From NCBI GenBank assembly GCA_020746835.1, contig JAGPNK010000001.1, forward strand, positions 1,984,001 through 2,048,000: a stretch of 64,000 bases of DNA, written 5' to 3'. Positions 34,758 to 44,913 of this stretch are shown here, in pieces. Each line of letters begins with the position of its first letter. Positions within the stretch are counted from its first letter, which is position 1. The DNA comes from Stachybotrys elegans (taxonomy: Eukaryota; Ascomycota; Sordariomycetes; Hypocreales; Stachybotryaceae). Below the pieces are notes generated by a model. It worked only from the letters and a program-made list of their open reading frames with translations, did not search any database and was not told where the DNA came from. Made by a program: the position numbers and the translations under genes.

Positions 34758-35517
34758 TCACTTCTCGGCCATCATCTTCTTCACTTTGTCGAGCAGCAGG
34801 ACGCTCTCCCTGCCGAGCTTCTTCTTGCCGTCCTTGTCGCGCGTCTTGGCCATGGCCTTCTTGAACCGCTCCCGCTCCGCCAGCTTCCTCGCCCTCTCCT
34901 CTCGGCGCTGCTGGATCTCCCGCGCCCGCTCCTCTGCCTCGACACGGCGCTCATCTGCCTTCTGCAGCTGCTTGTCGTAGTAGCCAGGTCGTCTGGTGCG
35001 CCGACGCTCGCCGTCGCGGGACACGGCGCCTGAGGGATCCCTATCGCCCTTGCCAGCCCCGGCCTGGGCATTATCCTCGTCCTTTAGCATGAGATGACGA
35101 GTAGGGTGCATCTTCTCCTTGGGGGTTTCCTGGTCCTCCCCAGCGTCCTCGCCTGACTCCTCTGCATCCTCCGCCTCTTCCTCTGATTTCTCAGCCTCCT
35201 CGGCTTGGTAGGGCTTCAAGTCCTTTGCAAGGTTCGGCTGCTCCCTCTCCTTGATCTTGGCGTAAGCCTTCTTGACCTTTGCCTTGTGAATCAATTGCTT
35301 CTTGATTCTATCGACTGTGTTGTGAGAGCGACGCTCAGTCATTAGCTGGAGGCTGGTAAGGAAAATTTTTGGAGCTCAAAAAGAAAAAAAGAAAAATACC
35401 TTTGCGTTTCCATGGCCCGTCGGGCAAATTCTCAGGCCCAACCCGGAACCCGTGACGGGGTTTCTTCTGGGCATTCTTGGAAGGCCCCGAGGCCTCTGCC
35501 GAGTGTTTGGAGGCCAT
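34758..35517 (-). CDS. FYV7: rRNA-processing protein FYV7
   Basis: Exons on the minus strand are 35517-35400 and 35314-34758 (85-nt intron), giving 224 residues. FYV7 is a small, highly charged nucleolar protein needed for 35S pre-rRNA processing and 40S maturation. The N-terminus has the family signature RHGFRVGPENLPDGPWKRK. It joins across the intron to VDRIKKQLIHKAKVKKAYAK, the conserved basic helix. An acidic stretch (Glu/Asp-rich, about residues 70-105) follows, then a long charged helix ending in KLGRESVLLLDKVKKMMAEK. The intron splits a Val codon (G|TC), and family continuity across it is strong. The intron lies between the two conserved blocks. Together with KRR1 in this window it is one of two small-subunit biogenesis genes. 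Confidence 0.9.
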
Positions 35518-36746
35518 GCCGGCTGTATTTGGTTCTGTCGTTATGGTCGGATGAGCCGCCCGATGTACTGAGACTGAGGCAAGGTCTTTGGTAGTGGCTC
35601 TTGTTTTAGGTAAGCCGCTAACGCGACTGTCGTGCTGCCCCACGAAGGCCAAAAATCAATTCTCAGCGGCTCGTTGTTAATTAAGTCTAAATCATGCTGT
35701 GGCTGAAATTCAATCCATTGCTGTAGCACAGCAGAGCAGACGTATTCCTCATTGAAAAGACTGAGGACCTCTTATTGGATAGTAGTGTTCCTGGCTGTGA
35801 CGACCGGCGTGAAGCCTATCGGATGCAACGACGTGCTGGAGATGCTGCGTGACGTGAACTGTGGAGTTCGCTAGTAGGCAAAACGCCTTCGTTGGAACAT
35901 AGTTGTGCCATGGAGGTAGGCTGGTACTAATAAGTAGGTAGTGCCTGATATGCAAAATTTACGGATGGGAGTTTTCTGTCCGCGTGACACCTACCACGTC
36001 CCTACCTGAAAGAGGGACGTCGGTGCACATCGCATGCTGCAGGGCATGGCATGGAGGCATGGAGGGGATTGGATGCGGTGGAGATGCAACGGCACAGAGT
36101 CGGACTGGGCACGACAGTTTTTAGTAGCATTGGGCTGATTTAGGCGCGTATTTTTTATCTCTCTCTCTTTCTTTCTCCTCCCGCCTAATCGAGCGCCAGG
36201 CTCGTAGTTAAAGTGCTTGCAGCCATCATCACATGAACACCGGGATGGGTACTTGGATGGGGAACGTGATGGAGACGGGCATGGACAATACATACAAGTA
36301 CGCTAGGTATTGCCATGCAGCGACATGGATAGCAAAAACCTTATGACCAAAACCTTTCCTCCACCCTCATCACCTTCTCGTCAGGAATGCCCACAATCCC
36401 CTCCCGTGAAACCTCACTTTCACTTGGTACTGCCCGGGCCTTTGAACACTTTCCCCGTGCCTTCCCTGTCCCCTACAAAGCTACAAAGTACCTGCCAGCG
36501 CCGCCCCAACAGGCCTATCTCGGTTCATTCCTCAGGTAGTGCCTTCCGCCGATCCGCCTCCGAATGACGTCCTTCCTCTTTGTTCCGTCCGACGACCTCC
36601 CAACGCAAGTTCCAACAACCGCAACCTTTCGTCTCCAGCCTCCCCGCTGAGCCCTTCAACTCGCTGATGCGAGATTTTTTCTGGCCAGGCTTGTGCAAAG
36701 AACCGCAGCGGCTCGGCTGTGGTTCTAGCTGCCTACACATCTAAAC
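35518..36746. promoter_or_regulatory. Divergent upstream region of FYV7 and the Atos gene
   Basis: About 1.2 kb between two outward-facing starts with no supported gene. Open frames here are under 105 codons and lack family signals. No clear TATA box was seen. Confidence 0.5.
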
Positions 36747-39114
36747 ATGCCCATCTTCCAGTCCGACATTGAGCCCGCCCGCCCTCCTGGCCATGATGAA
36801 GAGTATCCGCTTGAGGCCGAGTCTGTAACTGATCATGATGGCTCCGCCGAGCCGCCGCGCCCTTCCCGCCTCCGCCGCCTGTCCGAGGAGAGCCTGGCTA
36901 CCGAGCTCTGCGAAGGGCCCATCCCGGATAGCCCGCCAGCTCTGCCTGCCTCCAGGATTGACAAGCACGACTCACCGACCCCCGACCGGGCAGAGCTGAT
37001 CCAGAAGTTGAAGCGAGCCCAGAGTCCAACCTGGCTCCCTGGCCGCCATGTATGCCGACATTCTTCGTTCTCTCTAGGAGGCCTTGCCCTAACAAACTCG
37101 TACAGTTTGAGTCCATTCTCCATCATGGAAGCCCTGCCGAGCCCTCCACGCCTCGCCGCCCTTCGTCCCAGTCCTCCTCGCTCCTTCCGCCCGCCCAGAT
37201 TACACCCGAGAAGCCGGATCAGAAAACGACCTTCGAAGAAAGGCTCCGCGACGGTCTAAGCATCGAGAGGCCCAGATCTGCCCTCCACAGCGGTGACTTC
37301 ACCCACGACACTGTCGGCGATGAAGCCCGAGACCAGCATTTGAGCGACAAACTCATCGACGACCGGGGCTCCCTCGAGGATCAATGGGCTGCCACCTCTC
37401 CGCCGAGGCACTTCATTCCATATCACTTCGAGAGACAGCCGCCTCGCATTGATACCAATGTCTTTCACAAGTCCAGCGCCTCGCCCTTGTCGTCGTCGCT
37501 CTCAAGTTTCGTCTACCAGCCTCCGACAAGCCCATTAGTCCAGTCTGAGAGCAACGAGGAGCAGGATCTTTCGGCCTCCAGGGTCCCCATTGATTTCCCA
37601 ACCTCGCGCCCAAACTCAATGAGCTATGTCATGAACTCGGCTGTTTCGTCACCTTTTGCGTCGCCGTCCCCTCGTATTCTTGGTCGTTCCTCCTCGCACA
37701 GGCGTGAAGCATCTCTCCCATATCAAGCCCACCAGCCCAGAAGATCTTTGACCGGGACGCCCAACCCCCAGCTGTTGGGTACATCCCCCAGGCGCCGGCA
37801 TTTTTGCGATCCAGGAGGCAGTCTATTAGCTCGGATTGCTCTCCTATCCAGCATGCCTCCATGGTGGGGTCTTACGAAGAGAGCATACTGCGAGGTCGCA
37901 TGTCCACCACGCCATCGAAGCCCTTGGACTTTGTTGCTCAGATAGGCGTGCTAGGCATAGGCAAATGCAAGGCAAGCCTCCGCTGTCCGCCCCATGTGAC
38001 GCTGCCTTTTCCGGCAGTCTACTACAGCTATAGCAGTACCGCCCACGGCCGCTCCCGCTCCGAGGATGGCCCAAGCCCGTACGTGGGGCAGATTGACCTG
38101 GAGAACGGGCTGCCCAACTCAGACGAGGATCTGAGGACAAAGAGGAAGGCTCAAAGTCGTTATTCGGACCACAAATCTACTGCTGGCGACGCAGATGTCG
38201 ACATGGAGTCGGCTCAGCGAGCAAACCCACGCTCAAAGCGTCGCCCGGGATCACCGCGAGCACCCCCCGGTGGCAGTTATAGGATCCCGGAGAAAGGCCA
38301 GATGCAGATCATCATCAAGAACCCCAACAAGACTGCCGTGAAACTGTTCCTTATCCCCTATGACCTAGCAGGTATGGAGCCAGGGACCAAGACCTTCATT
38401 CGGCAGCGCAGCTATTCTGCCGGTCCTATAGTCGATGCCGCTCCAGGCCACCTGGCTGAATCAAGTGCATTCGGCAGGCCAATTCTTCGCTACCTGGCTC
38501 ACCTGCACATATGTTGCCCGTCCAAGGGTCGTTTCTACCTGTACAAGAGCATCCGCATCGTCTTCGCCAACCGTGTGCCCGACGATAAAGAGAAGCTCCG
38601 CATCGAGACTACATGGCCCGAGCCCCGCTTCTCCCCGTACAAGCCCGTCAGGGTCATGCACCCACCCGTCTCAGGCAGTACCGGTCCCGGCGCCACGCTC
38701 GCTGCGGAGAAAGCCTTTAGGAGAAGGAGTCTTGGCTTCACTGCTGGCGCTTCTTCCCGGGCCTTTGACATGCTCGACGGCGTAGGCAGCCCTTGCCACG
38801 CACCCCCAATCCCAGTAGATCCGATACCATTCTGCCTACCGCCCCGAGAGCGCTTCGACAGCAACGCTAGCGAGATGACGGAGACTAGCAAGGGCATTCT
38901 GTCTCCCGAGCTGGGAGCACAAAGCCCGGTATCAGAGTCTGTCCCGAGCTCCTCCTTCTACGAGAAGCTCAACAGGGGTGATGCTGGCTATGGCGGCAAT
39001 GCCTTTGGCCCAAGCTCAGGGAGTGGCTCTCCAGGTGGTGCTGAGGGCCTCTTGTCGCAGCGTCTCCGGTCCTTGGGTGTCAAGGGCGCGCCACCCGATA
39101 CACAGGAGGATTGA
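36747..39114 (+). CDS. Atos (FAM214/DUF4210) family protein
   Basis: Exon 1 is 36747-37049 and intron 1 is 37050-37105 (GTATGC..ACAG with CCCTAAC). The reading frame then changes between about 37670 and 37792. The most economical model is a second intron at 37704-37771 (GTGAAG..CCCAG), giving 747 residues; 37674-37771 also fits the frame (737 residues). The following exon ends at 39114. It opens with the conserved block APAFLRSRRQS, then MVGSYEESILRGRMSTTPSK and FVAQIGVLGIGKCKASLRCP, the Atos signature. A second conserved region contains MQIIIKNPNKTAVKLFLIPY and GTKTFIRQRSYS, then RFYLYKSIRIVFANR. Atos proteins in animals are nuclear regulators; the fungal role is unknown. The N-terminal half is Ser/Pro-rich and disordered. 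Family membership is certain; the second intron is not. Confidence 0.82.
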
Positions 39115-39542
39115 TCCATATCTCAACAGGTCTGCCTGGTGAGGCGGAATCTGTCTGTTTTTTTCTGTACATAGCGATTCCCTCGCATCTTCATCACCAT
39201 CGTCATCATAAGTAGCATAGGTACGGATTTTCCTTGGCGTTCATAGAAGGTTTGGATTGAGGCCCAAGGCCGTCATCACGTTCATTGTGCAATCATATCA
39301 CATAGACGTTTTCGAGAGTGCCGGTAGCTTTGCTTGCCGCCAGGCCGGTAAATGGTATACAGAACATATCCACCCTTTAGTTAGACACACTACGTGTAGC
39401 AAAACATGTTATCCCTTACGCATTGATTTAATTAAAACAGTGAAATATTACATATACTGTACAGTTGGGAGAGTGAAGTACAATGTGACTAGAAAATGCC
39501 ACAGCTCTTACAAATCGTACGACAAGTTTTGGTCCAGAATCA
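39115..39542. other. Intergenic region between convergent genes
   Basis: About 430 bases holding the two 3' flanks. A/T-rich parts near 39420-39460 may help 3' end formation. No gene. Confidence 0.5.
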
Positions 39543-42500
39543 TCACCTGCGCTTGCTCCATTTGCGGTTGGGGGGATCACGGTCTTGTGAACCGTTGGAC
39601 CACGCACGCCCCTTGTCGTAATCCTCCTTGGGGAGATCACGGTCTTGTGAACCGTCGGACGGCGCACGCCCCTTGTCGTAATCCTCCTCATCGTCCCATG
39701 GATCAATAGAACCCTTATCCTTGTTCTGCAGGAGGGCGATGCGGTCGCCAATGATGGCGTCGACGGCGCCGTACTCGGCCTCGAACTTCTTCTTCGTGTG
39801 CCCGGGGCTCAGCGGCGCCTCCTCCGCCTCCTCCGGGGGCTCCTCCGCCTCGCCAGCGGGCAGGCTGGCCAGGTCCCAGGCCGAGGCGAGGTAGTCGGCC
39901 TTGGGGGCGAGGCTTGCCTCGGCGGGAGCGAAGGGATCCGCGTCGTAGTCGAGCAGGCCCCAGTCCATCTCGATGGCCTCCGGGCCCATCTTCTTGCCGA
40001 GAGACGCCAGCTCCGAGGCAATGTCGACCGGCGGCGGGTCGCGCTTGGCGAGGGCGCGTTCCACCCTTTCCCTCTTGCGCTTGCCCTCGTACCAGTAGTT
40101 CTTGAGGGCCGTCTTGATCCGCACCAGCTCGGTGGCGTCGTAGGGCCTGAGGAGCTTCCGGATGGCCTTCTTGAGGTGCGCCTGGGTAAGGCGCCCCTCG
40201 ACCTTGTTCTGGACACGCTCCGCCGTCGAGAGGATGAAGGCGTAGTGCAGCCTGGGGTAGCGGTTCCTGACATCCTCCATCGTGGTTGAGACCTCGCCGG
40301 ACCAGGCCGCCAGCCGGCCCATCTCGTACCACTCATTCTTGAGGAGCTCAAGCGTGGCCGGCGTAGGGCCGTGGCGCAGTCTTGAGTTGTGCAGTCGCCT
40401 CCTCTCCTCTAGAGGTAGCCTCTCTGGCCGCTTCTTCTTTTCCACAACCATCTTTGGCTGTTTCCGGGGGTCTTCCTGTTCAATTTCCGGGGGCTTGAAC
40501 TCGGCCATGAGTTCCCTCTCGCACCATTTGAATGCCGCGTCCCGTTGGCCCGTCTTTGCCAGCGTCTGCACGGCATGGTTCCAGGCTATGCTCGTCATCT
40601 TGTAGCCCGCTTCGACGAACTCGTCGAGGAGATCCCGCAGGCCTTGGCCATCCTCTCGGCGTTCAAACATGCGAATCATGACATAGACTGGCTTATTCAG
40701 AGCGTGGGCGTAGGCTGGGTGGATTCCCCCATCTCCGTCGGAAGCATGAGAATTGACCTGGTCAAAGATTTTGCGCCACCAATCAACGACGCGGCTGTAC
40801 ATCCTGTTCTTGAAGTATCCGAACATGATTCCTGCTGCCACGTGCGTAGGAAGCTCGAACTCTTCGGTTCCATTGGCCGTAAATGTGCCCATGTACAGGT
40901 TGATGAGTTCTTCGGCTGTCTCCAAGTCGCGCATTTCGGACAAGAGCATGATGGCCCGTCCGACGCTCTGAGTTTGTTTCCTGAGAAAACTTATATCCCC
41001 TACGACCCTAGGAGGCGGCGTAGGGGATGGTGGCTCGAGCTCTCTGGTCTCGGTCTCAGCATCAGCAGGCTTGGTAGGCTTGGTGTGCTCAGCATGCTCC
41101 GTGTTTACGCGATGCCCGGAGAGAGTCCTTTCCAGTGTGCTGACGAGGCCTTTGCTGGCCCGGTTCGTAATGGTTGGCGAGGATGCCCTCAGCCACAGGC
41201 TTTCAACAATGGCAACGTGAGCGGCAAAGTCCGGTTCGACACCCTGCTGGTTCATGTATTTCAGGACTCCATCAACGAGATCAGCATCGCCTGCTCGTGA
41301 AGCCGAGTAGAGCAGGATGGAGAAGTGCTCCGGGGCGACCTCAATGATGCGGTCGGATCGCAATCTCTTGATGAACCGGAACGCACCGTGGTGTTCCTTG
41401 ACCTTGACCATGGCATGAAGCATGTTGGTGATTGTGTCCGAGTTCCAGGCAACGCGCGCCTTGATCATTGCCCAAAACATCTCCTCGCTCTTGCCCAGAT
41501 TGCCCTGCATGCCATAGTGGTCAATGAGCTTGTTCCAAATGGCGGCGCTCGTGATGCCGCGTCCTGCCAAGTCAACACATATCCTCTCCGCTTCACGGAC
41601 TCGGTCGTTTTCGCAGTATGCATTGACCAAAGCCAGGACCATCTCCTGGGATATGGGGATATTCTCTTTCCTTGCTTCGTCGAATACTTCGAGCACCTTG
41701 TCTAGGTTGCCCTGCTTGCTGTAGATGGTCATCATGTGAGAAAAGGTGAAGGCATTTGGGCCGAGAGTCTCGCGGACATGATTGTATATGGCTTCCGCAC
41801 CCTTGAAATCGTTCACGCGCATATGTGCTTTGAGAAGCAAGTTGTATGAGTCTGTGTCGGGTCGAACCCCATACTTGGTTTGCATCTTCTCAAACTCGGC
41901 CTTTGCGCCAGCCAGATCTCCAACCTGCGCATAGACGTTTAACAGACTTCGGAACCCTCGAGGAACCCTGAGTTCACCCTTGTATCGAATAGCAAATCGG
42001 TTCCAGAGTGTTTTGACCGCCTTCATATTGCCTTCGCGGGAGTAGTATTTGAGAAAGCGCTGATAACCCCGCAGGTTGAGGTCTTGGTATGATTTGAGCC
42101 AATCTTCGTACAGCTCAGCCAGCTCGGCGTGGTTATCGGGAAAGTTGATGTCGAACATGCCGATTAGAACCTCGACGGGTGGCTTAAAGCCGGGCAATTG
42201 GCGATATGCTTGATACAGTTGGAGCATGTTCTTGTTGTGCTGGAGGTGCATCCTGCCCCGTGATGAAGGTGGCCTCGCTTGCAGTACTCTGACCATATAG
42301 CCACGATATAGTTCGTGGTCGCCAAAGCGGGATAGAATCTTCATGGCCTCCGGAACACCGCAAGGCTGCAGCAGGGCGTACATGGGGAGTTCTCGTCGGA
42401 GAAGAGCGACGGCTTCACTGTCTCCTTCTCGCTTGGCGAGGAATCTCTCGAATCGGAGGCATGTCCGTCCTAAATCGGGAAGCTTTTGAAGCTTGGGTAG

Positions 42501-43421
42501 GCGGAAGTCGGCAGGATCCATTGCGTCATGTTTCGACATGTAGGCAGCGTAGTATGAGTTCCATACATCGACAGCATCGGACCACTTGGCGGCGATAATG
42601 GCATCCTCGACGAACTCATGCACGCCTCCCCAGAGGCCTCTCTGCAGCCCTTTTGTCAAGTAATCCCGAGCGATGGAATAATTGTTGGCTCGCAGGTAGA
42701 CTGATACATTGGCGGCAATAAATTCGTCGTTCCACAAATCAGCCGGCACCTGGCGACCGAGATAGATTACTCTTCCCATCTCCACGGTCCTCGTGGAATT
42801 GGCCAAGTAGACTATGACATCGCGTGTGACTTGGTGTCGCTCGGGAGGGGATTCGTAGTGGCGCTGGGTGTTGTCGAGAGCACAGTATATCGACCAGACA
42901 TCTGCATAGTGGCCAGGAGCCCGCATAAAATTTCTCAGGGTATCTAGGCTTTGCTCGCGCACTATCTGGGAGCTATGCTCGGTCTGAGCTTGTCGAATTG
43001 CCAGGTCCAGGGAGACATCTGGTTCGTCTTGCGCGGCGCGCTCCTGGGGTTTGGGTTCGGCAGCTTCTTTTGACACTGCAGCAGAGGTGCCGAAGCGTCT
43101 CCGCTGTGATGGAGCCTTTGATCTTTCGGCGGCCAGGAGAGCGAAGGGATTGGTAGGAACAGGTCGAAGGAGTGTACGGGCTGCTGAGAGTTGAGGAGTG
43201 GTCAAGGTCGCGAGAGCCGCAAGCGACTCTGTCGGTGTTGACTGTAGGAGGTCTGAGCGGGTGCGATTGGGCGGAAGACATGACAGATATCTCGTGCTGG
43301 CCGGGCTTCTCCAGCATCGCCCGCGTAGACTACTGCGCCTCCATGCTGTCGAATGCCGCGATGCTGAGAGAGCTCGGGAGACATTGCATGCTGAGAGAGA
43401 ATTCATAGTCCTTGGCAGCAT
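39543..43421 (-). CDS. Mitochondrial pentatricopeptide repeat (PPR) protein
   Basis: One exon. Starting at 43421 it has 1,292 residues; an in-frame ATG at 43580 would add 53 residues. I prefer 43421 because it gives a Ser/Arg-rich N-terminus (MLPRTMNSLSACNVSRALSA) that looks like a mitochondrial targeting peptide. Degenerate 35-residue PPR motifs run through the middle, for example RGFRSLLNVYAQVGDLAGAK, PDTDSYNLLLKAHMRVNDFK and NAFTFSHMMTIYSKQGNLDK. PPR proteins bind organelle RNA and control processing, stability or translation. Large fungal proteins of this kind include Neurospora CYA-5 (cox1 expression); equivalence is not shown here. The C-terminal 250 residues are highly charged, and the last 40 residues consist of two copies of a 20-residue unit made by a 60-bp tandem duplication. 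Confidence 0.88.
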   Translation of the reverse strand: MLPRTMNSLSACNVSRALSASRHSTAWRRSSLRGRCWRSPASTRYLSCLPPNRTRSDLLQSTPTESLAALATLTTPQLSAARTLLRPVPTNPFALLAAERSKAPSQRRRFGTSAAVSKEAAEPKPQERAAQDEPDVSLDLAIRQAQTEHSSQIVREQSLDTLRNFMRAPGHYADVWSIYCALDNTQRHYESPPERHQVTRDVIVYLANSTRTVEMGRVIYLGRQVPADLWNDEFIAANVSVYLRANNYSIARDYLTKGLQRGLWGGVHEFVEDAIIAAKWSDAVDVWNSYYAAYMSKHDAMDPADFRLPKLQKLPDLGRTCLRFERFLAKREGDSEAVALLRRELPMYALLQPCGVPEAMKILSRFGDHELYRGYMVRVLQARPPSSRGRMHLQHNKNMLQLYQAYRQLPGFKPPVEVLIGMFDINFPDNHAELAELYEDWLKSYQDLNLRGYQRFLKYYSREGNMKAVKTLWNRFAIRYKGELRVPRGFRSLLNVYAQVGDLAGAKAEFEKMQTKYGVRPDTDSYNLLLKAHMRVNDFKGAEAIYNHVRETLGPNAFTFSHMMTIYSKQGNLDKVLEVFDEARKENIPISQEMVLALVNAYCENDRVREAERICVDLAGRGITSAAIWNKLIDHYGMQGNLGKSEEMFWAMIKARVAWNSDTITNMLHAMVKVKEHHGAFRFIKRLRSDRIIEVAPEHFSILLYSASRAGDADLVDGVLKYMNQQGVEPDFAAHVAIVESLWLRASSPTITNRASKGLVSTLERTLSGHRVNTEHAEHTKPTKPADAETETRELEPPSPTPPPRVVGDISFLRKQTQSVGRAIMLLSEMRDLETAEELINLYMGTFTANGTEEFELPTHVAAGIMFGYFKNRMYSRVVDWWRKIFDQVNSHASDGDGGIHPAYAHALNKPVYVMIRMFERREDGQGLRDLLDEFVEAGYKMTSIAWNHAVQTLAKTGQRDAAFKWCERELMAEFKPPEIEQEDPRKQPKMVVEKKKRPERLPLEERRRLHNSRLRHGPTPATLELLKNEWYEMGRLAAWSGEVSTTMEDVRNRYPRLHYAFILSTAERVQNKVEGRLTQAHLKKAIRKLLRPYDATELVRIKTALKNYWYEGKRKRERVERALAKRDPPPVDIASELASLGKKMGPEAIEMDWGLLDYDADPFAPAEASLAPKADYLASAWDLASLPAGEAEEPPEEAEEAPLSPGHTKKKFEAEYGAVDAIIGDRIALLQNKDKGSIDPWDDEEDYDKGRAPSDGSQDRDLPKEDYDKGRAWSNGSQDRDPPNRKWSKRR
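39571..39690. repeat. Two tandem copies of a 60-bp unit inside the PPR gene
   Basis: Positions 39571-39630 and 39631-39690 are near-identical over 60 bases, differing at only a few sites. Because the unit is a multiple of three it duplicates 20 residues of the C-terminus, with the core EDYDKGRA..SNGSQDRDLP, without breaking the frame. Confidence 0.9.
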
Positions 43422-44433
43422 TATAGCGATACCCCTCCCACTGAATGGGCAACGAGATACGATCGGCCGGTTCGGTCCCCCGAAAAGATGCTTGCGTTTC
43501 GTAGTTGTACACGGAGAATCCGCTGAAAGGTCTTCGTGTTGGTGGTTTGAGCGAGGCGATGCGGCGGGAAAGAGTCTCAAAGGTATATGAATAAAGAAGG
43601 AGGGAGTGAAAGCCCCTGAGAGGTGAGGTTTAGCTCATGCTTCCGTGGATCCAAGCATTAAGCAAGGCGACTGTAGAGGCCAACGAGGGAGGCGGGAGTT
43701 TCGATGGGGATTGTACTTTTTTCATGATCCCATTATTCTTAGGAGGCGATTTAAGACGCCAAGCGCATTGGAGTTTATGTGGGTCACCACATGGGGAACG
43801 CCTATCGATAACAGTCGAGCAGGGGGAGCTTCACAACTTCGCCAGAAGACGTCGATTTATTTCAATTTATTGCCATCGTATCACACAATTCCGCCGTCAT
43901 CAGTCATTTACGTTTTGATTCGCAGGGCGGGGCAACGGAAGCCGAGAAACAGTCACCAGAAAAGAACAGCGAGTTTGTGGAATTGTCGTGCATGGTGGTA
44001 TTGGAATTCTGCGACTACCTGCTGTGCCTGATGGCATATTTGCCCTCTCCCTTCGCCTGCTGCTCTTGTTCTTCTTTAGGCTCGTGCTGTTTTGCATTCT
44101 TGGGCCAGAGGCAGATAATGAACAAACTTGAAATAAAAATAATAAAAAAAGGAAGAAAAATAAGAATAAGAATAAGAGAATTGAAGAGAAGAGAAAAAGC
44201 AACAATAGTCGAAGGAAAGAAAAAACAAAAGAAAACAGGACGAAAATTTCCAACGCCTGGTTGCAAATCGCCGAGGTATCGAAATGCCAAAGAATAATGA
44301 GTAATCATACACAATATCATGAATCGTTCTTGGTTTCGTAGTGTTGGGGGAGGGCAGGCCGTGGAGGTGTTGCCTGTCTTGGCGTAGCGATCAATCAGAA
44401 GGCCTCGGCAGCTGCGGTGAACGGCAGCAAGTG
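43422..44433. other. Upstream region of the PPR gene
   Basis: No supported gene. An A-rich tract (about 44128-44232) contains many AAT/AAG runs. If the 44434-44913 gene is real, this also holds its 3' flank. Confidence 0.45.
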
Positions 44434-44913
44434 TCAGAGCTCCTGCTCTGCAGCTGGCTTCTCCTCATCCACACGGACCTCGTTCCGCAAGCTCGACAAG
44501 AGCTCGTGGGTACGATGGTGGTGGGTGTGAATGTCCACGTCGGCCAGAGCGACCGATCGGGGGCCTCGGCTTCTGCTTCTCGATCTGTAGCGGCGAGGGC
44601 TGAGGGCTCTCGCCTCGGGGACCCGGATGGACCGCGAGGGGCAGTGCTCACGACGGCTCTGACGGGCAAAGTGCAGTCTGTTCTGCAACAGGAGGTGCCT
44701 GGTCGGCGAGAGGAGTGAAGGGGTTGCGTGGCGGGAGGCATAGCCCACGGGCGAGGTGGCTCGTCGGGGGGAACGGCCTCGCAGGGTGCTGGACTCCTCG
44801 GTACGGAGAGACCTGACGTTGGTTCTGGTCATGCTTCGATCTCTCTTGCGTCCACGCATCGAGTCGGGGTCCTGGGCAGCATCGTGTCGGCCAGTGCGAG
44901 AGTCGGGTCTCAT
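44434..44913 (-). CDS. Small Arg/Ser-rich protein, hypothetical
   Basis: One exon, 159 residues. The composition is highly biased to Arg, Ser and His, with several SPRR/SPTR-like motifs (RGRSPRRATSP, RALSPRRYRSRSRSRGPRS). These resemble CDK-site-rich or RS-like proteins and suggest a nuclear location and heavy phosphorylation. A more hydrophobic end (HHHRTHELLSSLRNEVRVDE) could be a helix. The ATG context (tttcaccATG) is good. I know no family for it. Support comes from the long frame in an otherwise gene-free region and its consistent composition; GC-rich DNA can make such frames by chance, so it may be spurious. Confidence 0.45.
   Translation of the reverse strand: MRPDSRTGRHDAAQDPDSMRGRKRDRSMTRTNVRSLRTEESSTLRGRSPRRATSPVGYASRHATPSLLSPTRHLLLQNRLHFARQSRREHCPSRSIRVPEARALSPRRYRSRSRSRGPRSVALADVDIHTHHHRTHELLSSLRNEVRVDEEKPAAEQEL

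Noticed and set aside
39715..40351. Overlapping frames within the PPR gene
   Set aside because: Alternate-frame readings of the charged C-terminus, rich in Arg and Gly.
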